This document shows, one piece after another, positions 54,517-64,000 of a stretch of DNA of 64,000 bases. The DNA is from Neurospora tetraspora. Its lineage: Eukaryota; Ascomycota; Sordariomycetes; Sordariales; Sordariaceae. A program made the position numbers and the translations under genes. Below the pieces are notes generated by a model. It saw nothing but the letters and a program-made list of their open reading frames with translations. It had not been told where the DNA came from and made no database searches. Numbering within the stretch: the first letter of the stretch is position 1; every line of letters begins with the position of its first letter. Location: positions 1,240,001-1,304,000 of the forward strand of contig NW_026944383.1 of the NCBI RefSeq assembly GCF_033439725.1, given 5' to 3'.

Positions 54517-55744
54517 GGTGTCGATGGGTGACTGCTGACTGAAGAAATAATGGAATGGCAATGATCGATAGAAAATGTGGGAATGAGCCAAATTGGGTTC
54601 TTCAACTCTGTTGACGGGTTTTTCTGTAATGTATGATAATGGCCTGGCTGGTTCAGCAAAGAAAAGTCGTTGACTAATGTGGCCGGGGGTTGGTGTTGGG
54701 GGAAAAAGCGAGAAACGTCCAAGAAGACTCCCCACAGTTATTTGAACCTTGAAGCAATCCAACGGCTTGCGTTCGGTGGCAGGTGCATGAAACAGGGTGC
54801 ACCTTCGAAGGAACACACTTGCTTGTTAGGTAGTGCAAGTGCAATGAAGGTAAAAGTGGAATCACCCATGGAGTTTGTCAGGCACGCCTTCCACGGATAT
54901 AGCAGGTGCACTGCACAGGCTCCCGTCTGCACAGGGTAGCTACCTACGATGCCTACACCCCTCCTGTATATAAAGCCGGCCCACCAAGCCTAGGGACCCT
55001 GGGGAAATCTCCCTCTTGATCACTTCAATACAATCCACATACCCAGCCATACAGGTTGCATTGCCTTACATTCGCCTGACAGAGTTGACGTTGAGTGGGC
55101 GGTTCGGCAACTTGCTAGGCATGTTTGGTGCATACTGTGTAAGGCTGGTGCTTTCCCGATTCGGCCTGCGAGGGCGGATGATTGGCCACCAATGTGGGTC
55201 ACGACCGTTTTAGCGCCGCTAAACGGTAACGGTGGGTCGCTGTTGCCCGCTGAAACATGCAGTGTAATGGTATTTTACAATACGTACGTATCTTTTCATT
55301 GCCAAGGGGGTTTGGTGACGCGCTCTGTCGTCATGGAGAGAGGAGGAAAGCGTTTGTCTAGCTGAAAGAGATTTCAGATGCGCTGGCGACGATTGATGCT
55401 TCCATATCATCAAGATGTACGGCAGTAAGAAGTGATAAAAAGATTGCGTGGAAGGGCAGCGCCAGGAATCGAGGTCGTCTACCTCGTTGGGACTTTGGGC
55501 CACCTACTAAGATGCCGCATCAATCAAGATCGCTCATATCATCGGTCCTGGTGCACCACACCACTCGACCAGGGTGCCATTGATTATTGTTGGAAACAAG
55601 TACATCACCCCCAGCCTATGTACCATTAAGCACATGCCTTACAGCACCCACTGAACAACATCATGCATACGTGTTAGTGTGGCTGAATCCAGGCAGTTCC
55701 ATCTCTGCCGGAGCAAGCCGAAACTGTTTATCCCCCAGAATCCT
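54517..55744. other. Intergenic, no gene recognised
   Basis: Holds the upstream side of the GNAT-like gene and the 3' flank of the enolase gene. A good TATATAAAG at 54967-54975 on the plus strand is not followed by a recognisable gene. A hairpin ACCGTTTTAGCG/CGCTAAACGGT lies at about 55204-55226. Confidence 0.4.
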
Positions 55745-57786
<2,042 letters not shown>

Positions 57787-58842
57787 TTACCACTCTACGC
57801 TTGCCAAGAGTATCTCCAACCCCCTCCGCCTCTCACCCTCTTCACATCCCGCTTCTTCCTCCCACTCCCACCCCTTTCCAAAACCACTCCCACCCCTTTC
57901 CAAAACCACTCCCATATCCCTCCTCCTCTTATTCTCCACCAACGTCCCATTCAACCCGCACCCCGGCGTAACACAAGTCGACAACGTATGTATATACCTA
58001 ATCTTCCCCCTTTCCACCCTAAACAAATGACTATCCGGCACCGCCACCTCCGGCGCCGACCTATCCAGTCCCGGGAACCCCACAAAGATGGCCACGGCCC
58101 CCATCGTCTCGTCCACCACATACCTCCTATTCCTCACCCTCACATTGCTAGGCAACCCCAAATCACACGTCTGCTTGTACGAGAGATGCGTATCCGTGTA
58201 CGCCCCGCCCCCCTCTAAACGCGCGCAGGGCGTGCCAAACGGCACCGAGACGTTAACATCAGCAAACCGATCAAAGTAAGCGTCGCCCGCGGCTTTGATC
58301 ACAGCTCTTGAGTCCCGCTTCAGCCTCTCGGAATCGAAATCGGTTGAACTTTCGGTTGGGGGGATGGGATCCCACGATTCCTGCGCGTCCCAGTGTGCGT
58401 AACCCGTGGCGTTGAAAAGCCAGTCACCGGGTTTGGTGGCGAGGGTCTCGATCAAAGTGGCTTTGGTGTCGTTGTTGTTGTTGTTGTTGTGGTGGACGTT
58501 GCCGAAGACGATGCGGGTGCCGATGACGTAGGGATGCACAGGGTCGGTGCTGATGACTTGGGTGAAGGTGGAGCAGTCGACTGTGTCGTGGATTGAGAGG
58601 CGGCGGGTGATTTTGATGCCGGGTTTGGACAAGATGCCGGTGCGGATGTCGAGGGGCTGGTCGGACTCTGTGTAGTAGGTCGTGTTGGGGCTGACGTAGG
58701 CGGTGGTGAAAAAGGAGGGGTTTCCGGCGCTGAGGGCGAAGGTGTAAGAGCTTGCGGCGTCGACGAGGAAGGAGTATTTGCAGTGGCACGAGGCGGAGGT
58801 GATGAGGGAGCTGAAGATGGTGAGGAGGATTGAGGATCTCAT
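57787..58842 (-). CDS. Secreted fungal protein, DUF8021-like
   Basis: A single exon of 351 residues. The signal peptide is MRSSILLTIFSSLITSASC, and the mature part has several NxS/T sites and paired Cys, so it is likely an extracellular glycoprotein. It resembles a widespread fungal secreted family (DUF8021): the segment AVIKAAGDAYFDRFADVNVSVPFGTPCARLEGGGAYT and the later NRRYVVDETMGAVAIFVGFPGLD..VPDSHLFRVERGKIRYIHTLSTC are typical. The SnoaL/NTF2-like fold has been suggested for such proteins; no activity is assigned. The N-terminal third is less typical and includes an HHNNNNNND run from a trinucleotide repeat. The C-terminal tail carries a 22-bp tandem duplication read in two frames. The start is the first ATG, right before the signal peptide. 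Confidence 0.75.
   Translation of the reverse strand: MRSSILLTIFSSLITSASCHCKYSFLVDAASSYTFALSAGNPSFFTTAYVSPNTTYYTESDQPLDIRTGILSKPGIKITRRLSIHDTVDCSTFTQVISTDPVHPYVIGTRIVFGNVHHNNNNNNDTKATLIETLATKPGDWLFNATGYAHWDAQESWDPIPPTESSTDFDSERLKRDSRAVIKAAGDAYFDRFADVNVSVPFGTPCARLEGGGAYTDTHLSYKQTCDLGLPSNVRVRNRRYVVDETMGAVAIFVGFPGLDRSAPEVAVPDSHLFRVERGKIRYIHTLSTCVTPGCGLNGTLVENKRRRDMGVVLERGGSGFGKGWEWEEEAGCEEGERRRGLEILLASVEW
57867..57910. repeat. 22-bp tandem duplication in coding sequence
   Basis: CCCACCCCTTTCCAAAACCACT occurs twice, perfectly, head to tail. Because 22 is not a multiple of three, the two copies are translated in different frames on the minus strand, as VVLERGGS and SGFGKGWE in the protein tail. 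Confidence 0.9.
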
Positions 58843-59927
58843 GATGGCGGATTATATCGCTGACACTTCTGCGGTTGGTTGAGAGCATCGAGGTGGGTTT
58901 GTCGAAGAGATCAGCTGCATGGTAAGAAAAGGGAAGACGGGTGTCTCGTTGGCATTTTATCTTTTGACGACCTGTGCACTACCACACGGTCGAAAAGCGG
59001 GAGGGTTTATCATGGGATGGATGCATGTGGCAGAACTGCCGCGCAAGAATGTCGATCAGTCAGAGATGAGCTATGGCTGAACTATATCCAAGGCCACAGT
59101 TGCGAACCGGGTTTCTTCTGCAAATATCCATCGCGATCTGGCATTGACTGGAGATACCACATCACTTAAATGGAACAGGATGAACAATCTCGGAAAATTG
59201 GTCGGCATGGATTGCGATTTCGACGCGGGTTCAGGTTATTCTCGACTCCACCGCAAATCAAGCGCGGGAGGGAAGGAGGAATGGAGATGCATTGCAAAAA
59301 GGCCGCCGCTGCCTAGTGGATACAACCGCCTGTATTCTGTCCAACCATGTACAGAAATACCTCTCCTTCCATGTTCTTTTTGTTCCTTGGAGCACAACTA
59401 GAAACAAGTGTCATTCTTCTCATTGTCATGAAAGTGGTGCATGTGTTAGCGGAGGCAAGAGATTGAGGGCTTGCCGCGGTACATCAGGTTCCTGGTGCAG
59501 TTTTATCCGGATCGGCTACATTTAATTTGCTCAGAGTGAGGTGCTACCACTGGCTATTTACCGGTGTTGCTTGATTTTTGTGCCGCTTCTATGGCGAATC
59601 GACGGTGACACTCCCTTTCCATTTCACCAGATCTTGTCAGACTCTCGAATACTTGAACTCTTCTTCAAAACTCACGGTATGCTCAACTGAACACGATTTA
59701 TTTTGTGTACCTTCTGTCCTTGGCCGAGTAAAATTCTATCATGTTCACAGCAACAATGCAACCTAGTGAGCTTTCGTAACGACTCTTCCAGCCATTGATC
59801 ACGAACACTCCTCGTAAATCCCAGACCATGACATCATATCAATAAAAACCAGCGCGATCGAGTTCAGATTCCTCGTACTCCCCTCAGCAGAAACCACTCC
59901 CTTATTGTCTTCTCGCATTCGGACAAA
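58843..59927. other. Intergenic, no gene seen
   Basis: Contains the promoter of the DUF8021 gene and the 3' flank of the AA8-like gene. Short frames only. Confidence 0.4.
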
Positions 59928-60768
59928 TCAAGCCCCAACAGCCTTCCCAGCAACCAACGCATCAAACGCACTCTGCGGCACCCTCGCCAAGCTCAAGTCA
60001 TGCGACCACACAGCCTTGCCATCATGACTGCTGAACGAGCTAGAATTGCTCGCCGGGTTAGCGACCGCCTTGGTAGCCTTGGCCCAAGCAAAAGCGTTCG
60101 CCCCGTTCGGGTTCAGCGAGCCGTTAGCCCACTTGCTGCACCCTTGGCAGAGCACGTCCAGCTGCCAGTGCGTGGCGTTGGCGGTGGTTGAGGGAAGGAC
60201 GGTGTAGGTTGCGCCGGAGTAGGCGCCGGGGGCGCTGTGGTCGCTGTTGTGGTTTGAGTTGGTTAGCATGGGTTACTGTGAGCTGGGTGGTAGGTGGAAG
60301 TTGTTATAGGAGAGGAATGAAGGGAGAAGGAAGGAAGAGAAGGAGGAAGAAGAACAAGAAGACTAACCTCGTAAACCTCGAACTAACAACCGACCCATTC
60401 CCGCCGTTCGGCAACGCCCACCCAATCGTCAACGGATTATTACTCATCTTGCCTCCCCACGCAATTCCCGCCCATCCAGCCGTGGCCTTGAAAGCAATGA
60501 TCTGCAGATAAATGTCGAAGGGGGCCGCTGCGACTTCGGGGATGGCGATGCGGTAGGTAATCTTTTGGGCCGCTACGGTGAACTCGGAGAAGCAAGCCGC
60601 TCCTGGTGTCGACGAGGGGCAGTACTTTTGCATGAGACTTTGACGTTTGTCGAGGGCATCATCGTGCTGGATGCTCCTGAGGTTGAAAAGGCTTCTAGCT
60701 GATACGGTGGGGGTGATGCTCTCTATGGCGCAAAGCGCAACAAGGGCGAGTCGCTTGAGTCCTAGCAT
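59928..60768 (-). CDS. Secreted AA8-like (CDH-type) b-cytochrome domain protein
   Basis: Two exons (60768-60368 and 60243-59928; intron donor GTTAGT, acceptor CAACAG) give 238 residues. The AA8/CDH cytochrome domain is an extracellular b-type haem, beta-sandwich (DOMON-like) electron carrier; in cellobiose dehydrogenase it passes electrons to LPMOs. The signal peptide is MLGLKRLALVALCAIESITPTVSA. The core contains KYCPSSTPGAACFSEFTV, ITYRIAIPEVAAAPFDIYLQIIAFKATAGWAGIAWGGKM; the Met in GGKM is where the axial Met of CDH lies. It continues TIGWALPN, then W-Q-L-D-V-L-C-Q-G-C with two Cys, and a late His (WSHDLSLARVP) as the likely second ligand. There is no flavin domain or CBM1, so it is a stand-alone cytochrome. 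A diverged family A TIR arm lies about 105 bp upstream of the start. Confidence 0.85.
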
Positions 60769-61400
60769 TGTTGTTCGGAGGTGTAGTTGATGTCTTGAAA
60801 CGGATGGGGGTGGTCGAGACGCTGCTGCTGGACGTTGGCTGGGGTCTGGTCAAGCTTTATAGAGGTCTTGGTATCGAGAACTCCAGAAAAAAAAAGTGAT
60901 TTTCACCCCACAGAGAATTTTCCGCGTAGAGGCCCGGATAGTCTTGGGAAGGAGCGTAGGAGGTGATTGGGGGAGTCCGAGGAAGGATCTGCAGGGGCAT
61001 TGCCTTCAAGAGTCGCTGCTGTGCGGGTAGATTTTGGGAAAGGTGCAATCTGGGTAAAGGCGGCTCGGTGATGAAGCACTCAGCTTAGGAAGCGGCAAGT
61101 CGGCAAACGCTTATTGAGCCGCGAATAGTCCTCCCGCAATCTCATCTCAAGATATGATCCACCAATGGTTCCAGATATATTGGTCAGGACGGCGTTTGAT
61201 GAATGAAAGAGAGGCAAACGTAATATATGCCTGACTGACTGTTATGAGTTAAGAGTTCATTGCCTCTAACACATATCACGGAGATCAGATAGCATTGTAA
61301 ACAGGGGCTCAAAGATGCCCCTTAAACGCTGCGCTGAATTTTGAGTGAGGAGTGATTTTGTAATCAAGCAATTCTAACCTAAACCACCTGGGTCGCACTC
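60769..61400. other. AA8-like gene promoter and flanking intergenic sequence
   Basis: No gene. 60872-60922 resembles the left arm of the family A TIR elements (TATCGAGAACTCC..TTTTCACC..AGAATTTTCC), about 60-65% by eye against copy 2. A possible inverted partner near 60980-61010 (GGATCTGCAGGGGCATT) is weak. Low-confidence third copy. Confidence 0.3.
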
Positions 61401-61815
61401 TCGCAATATCCTTCCAAAAAATGAAGCAAAAGCCACTATCCCGCTGGTATCTCCTGAAGAAAGCAATCGCTCCCAACCCATGTCTACTCCAACCCGTGCG
61501 CCGGTAATATGCAACTGAAGTTCCTCTTCTACACCAAGATTTTTTCCCCCCGCTTCTTACAATCCCGCCCAAAACCGCTCCTAATTCCACACACATATAC
61601 CAAACGGACCACCACCACGGCTTATCAAAAGCATCTCCAATCCTTCGCGATATCCTTCCAAGAAATGAATCAAAAGTCGCTAAATGCCCGCTGGTATCTC
61701 CTGAAGAAAGCAATCGCTCCAACCCAAGTTTTCCCCAACCTGTGCGCCGGTAATATGCAACTGAAGCTCCTCTTCTATACCAAGATTCTTTCCCGCTTCC
61801 TACGTCCGCCCAGGT
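61401..61815. repeat. Tandem duplicated block derived from the 3' end of the bHLH gene
   Basis: The block starting at 61417 (ATATCCTTCCAAAAAATGAA) recurs at 61651 (ATATCCTTCCAAGAAATGAA) and continues alike for about 150 bp, including CGCTGGTATCTCCTGAAGAA and GTGCGCCGGTAATATGCAAC. Between them, 61591-61646 (CCACACACATA.. to CATCTCCAATCCTTC) matches 61980-62041, the last codons of the bHLH gene. The minus-strand frame across it (61309-61941) therefore carries an internal repeat (RRGASVAYYRRTGW / RRGTSVAYYRRTGW) and is probably not a gene. Confidence 0.8.
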
Positions 61816-61971
61816 GCTAGTAAAAATGGGTTGTGCAGACTGCCTAGCACTACTCGTCAGGACTAGAATCGTCACTTCCTCTATTGGCCAAGAGGCTGAG
61901 GCGCTTCTAATCCAGGCAAGTAACAATACACTCAAGTGCACATCACATCTCCACTGGCACCTGAACCGTTC

Positions 61972-63142
61972 CTAGCCGTTCCACACACATGGACCGGACG
62001 GACCACCACTACGGCTGATCAAACACATCTCCAATCCTTCCATTCTTGATCTTAGCGCACTGTTCTCCGTCTCCAAACCACGATTCCTCCTCTCAAGCTG
62101 GTTGATATACTCCGTCGCCTTGCTGAGGATGGTAGCCTTGTTGAGCTTGGGAGCCGGAATCAGACCGCTCAAATCCCCTTCCTCGCCCTCGCACTCATCA
62201 TCGTAATTGCCGCTCTCCATGCGCATGGCTGCAATGCGAAGAGATGGGACAGAATCGCGAAGCGCGGCGATCTTGTCGTTGAGGTTGGTGCGATACCTCT
62301 TCTCGATCATGTTGTGGGCCGTCTTCTTGGGTGCTGTCACGGAAGGGGGGGAGATACTATTTTCCTTGTTGGTCGTCGGTGGGCTGCGGGAGCTGCTGCG
62401 CGGCGGGGATGGCGAGATGCGCTTAGCCGGGCGATGTTCCTCCTCATCGGAAGACGAAGAGCAGGAAGACTTACGCTTGAGGTTGCTCCGCGAGGGGTAA
62501 CGCTTCACATCCTCAGCAAGTTCGATAGGCTGCTGTTGTTGTTGTTGCTCAATAAGGGCAACTGGTGCGGGGTGTTGCGAGGGGAGTGTTACACCCATGA
62601 CTTGGGACTGGAACAGTGGCGAGTTGGTGTTTATGTCTTCAAAGTTGAAGTTAAGGTCTTGTGTTGTCGTGGGCACCTGTAGCGAGAGCTCAACGGGGTT
62701 GATGGAGGGGCTTGCGGTAATAGGCCGGGGTGGGAGGTTCGAGATGATGGGTCCGTCGTAGGGCTTAGGCTTGAAGCAGTCTTTGGACTCTGGGAAACAC
62801 TCAAAGTTCTCACGCTCAAACTTTGCCCATCTAAACCATTCATCACCAGGTGGGGAATAATTGACACTTGGCACAGAGGAGATGGGCGATACAGGGGATC
62901 CCGCAGAGTCAGAATTGAAGTCGGTGCTGTTGAAGTCCTCGTAAAGGGGAACTGGCGAGAAGTCCGTAAAAGATTCAGGGCAGGTTTGCTGTAACAAGTG
63001 TGGTAACAAGTGTTAGTCGCCTGCATTTGTACCATGCACAAGTCTGTGAGCGGATGTTATCATGTTAACTTACAAGTTGGACAGTGCTGTAGGGCGCTGT
63101 GGTGAAGGACATGGGTTGGTTCATGGTTGTGCTGATGTTCAT
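61972..63142 (-). CDS. SREBP-type bHLH transcription factor
   Basis: Two exons (63142-63074 and 62988-61972; donor GTAAGT, acceptor TTACAG) give 361 residues. bHLH factors of the SREBP kind bind E-box/SRE sites. The basic region reads AHNMIEKRYRTNLNDKIAALRDSVPSLR (about residues 230-257) and has the SREBP-specific Tyr where other bHLH proteins have Arg. A long acidic loop follows (YDDECEGEEGDLSGL), then helix 2 LNKATILSKATEYINQLERRN and a short zipper. There are no membrane segments, so unlike true SREBP it is not ER-anchored. The N-terminal half is Ser/Pro-rich, with a poly-Gln run near residue 175. The start ATG 63142 (MNISTTMNQP) is the first to join exon 2 sensibly. The frame is open upstream to 63424, so an N-terminal extension cannot be excluded. 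Confidence 0.88.
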
Positions 63143-64000
63143 CGGGTGACGGCTGACAGCATCAGGTGTGTTTGTTTTGGAGTGTGGTGTGTTTGATGTT
63201 TTGCAGTTCAAGTTGTGGGGGTGGCGATCCGAGCGTTGATGTGTTGTCTGTTGCGTCGGATGGCTTGTCTGGTGATGATCAAGTGTCTGGATTGTGGTGT
63301 TTTGCGTTTTCTGGATGATCCTGGTGATGCAATGACAACCACCATATGCCATCGGGAGAGAACAATGGGCTATTTGAGATCGAACAAACACCATGGTCAA
63401 TGAGTCGGAATGATTCGGTGACACGCGCTCGTTCAGCAGCTACCGCATGGGGCATTTGGGACGCATGCAGCAGCAGACATACATCCACAAGATAACGGGC
63501 GATTTGTTAATCAAGTCATACGATTTACCAGAAACCATGGCAAAACCTGAAGGTTTGGCAGGGTGCATAGGTAGTTTCCAAAGTCGCTAAAGCCCCACTA
63601 CAGCAATTCAACCCACCTGGCTGAAAGACCTCGGAGCTCTCCGGACAAGGCCGCGGCATTAACGACCCCCGTCCCGTCCCAATTGGCCCCTGCCAAAACG
63701 TGACATCGAGGACCTTTGGTACCCCTAGGGTCCGGGTCGGGTACGTTCTGGCTTGGAGTGCCCGGCGCCGGTTGACACGGCGACCGCCATGGGCTTTCAA
63801 AGCTTTGCCATGCAGTCATCAACAAGTCGCATATGGACTAAGGTTGAGACTTTTTCGTATAGGATTTGGCTATGCCGAGCATGTCTGGGACGGCTATTTT
63901 TGTCGCGCAACGTGGTGAAATATGCGGATCATCTTTATTTCTCACATGTCAGAGAGGTACTACACAGTGACGGCGGTGGATATTTGACTTCAACTCATCG
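63143..64000. other. Upstream region of the bHLH gene
   Basis: No gene identified. The first 280 bp stay open in the bHLH frame and are probably 5' leader with TGTGTTT/GTTGTG-rich sequence. The remainder to the window end has only short frames. Confidence 0.45.

Noticed and set aside
61309-61941. 210-codon minus-strand frame with internal repeat
   Set aside because: The DNA is a degenerate tandem copy of the neighbouring gene's 3' end and flank, so the repeat reflects duplication rather than protein structure.

Overview
This window looks like chromosomal DNA of a filamentous ascomycete (Sordariales), most likely Neurospora or a very close relative. Genes are widely spaced, with short 50-240 bp introns that mostly have GTAAGT/GTATGT-type donors. 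The gene content fits: a hacA/hac-1 type bZIP factor with an Ire1-type intron, a Neurospora-type 20.9 kDa complex I subunit, an AA9 cellulose-active oxygenase with a CBM1, and a stand-alone AA8-like cytochrome. No rRNA, CRISPR, prophage or LTR element is visible.

Layout. 0.6-1.7 kb: ESCRT-III (CHMP1-like) protein (-). 3.1-3.9 kb: DUF427 protein (+). 3.9-9.7 kb: largely gene-free, with one TIR (MITE-like) element. 9.7-11.1 kb: hac-1 (+), which ends tail to tail with the Ski2 exosome helicase (-, 12.4-16.3 kb). 16.9-18.1 kb: Csm3/Tipin replication-fork protein (-), divergent from the complex I 20.9 kDa subunit (+, 18.6-19.5 kb). 20.6-22.4 kb: ATP-grasp protein (+). 23.5-23.9 kb: relic of an acetate-transporter (GPR1/FUN34/YaaH) gene. 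24.9-26.0 kb: SDR oxidoreductase (+). 27.4-28.6 kb: SWIRM-domain protein (-). 28.6-38.6 kb: a 10 kb stretch whose only recognised genes are one tRNA-Gly, plus one TIR element. 38.6-40.6 kb: F-box protein (-). 41.1-42.6 kb: secreted SMP-30/gluconolactonase-like protein (-). 44.1-44.7 kb: TIR element carrying a tRNA-like unit. 45.8-47.1 kb: AA9 LPMO with CBM1 (+). 47.2-48.7 kb: type II membrane glycosyltransferase-like protein (-). 50.3-52.1 kb: MFS sugar/maltose transporter (+). 52.2-52.5 kb: tRNA-like sequence. 53.0-54.5 kb: GNAT-like gene interrupted by an in-frame stop (-). 55.7-57.4 kb: divergent enolase (-). 57.8-58.8 kb: secreted DUF8021-like protein (-). 59.9-60.8 kb: AA8-like cytochrome (-). 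61.3-62.0 kb: duplicated fragments of the neighbouring gene's 3' end. 62.0-63.1 kb: SREBP-type bHLH factor (-).

The genes do not form operons. Two themes stand out. The left half holds RNA, protein and genome-maintenance housekeeping genes (ESCRT-III, UPR factor, Ski2, Csm3, complex I). The right half is enriched in secreted or sugar-related genes (AA9 LPMO, AA8-like cytochrome, lactonase, MFS transporter, DUF8021 protein, enolase paralogue), a loose plant-biomass neighbourhood.

The most interesting points are: the 23-nt Ire1 intron of hac-1, visible with its twin hairpins; an enolase paralogue that has lost the active-site His of the GGSHAG loop; a GNAT gene split by one in-frame stop and carrying a pentapeptide minisatellite; three or more families of small inverted-repeat elements; and a local tandem duplication of the 3' end of the bHLH gene.
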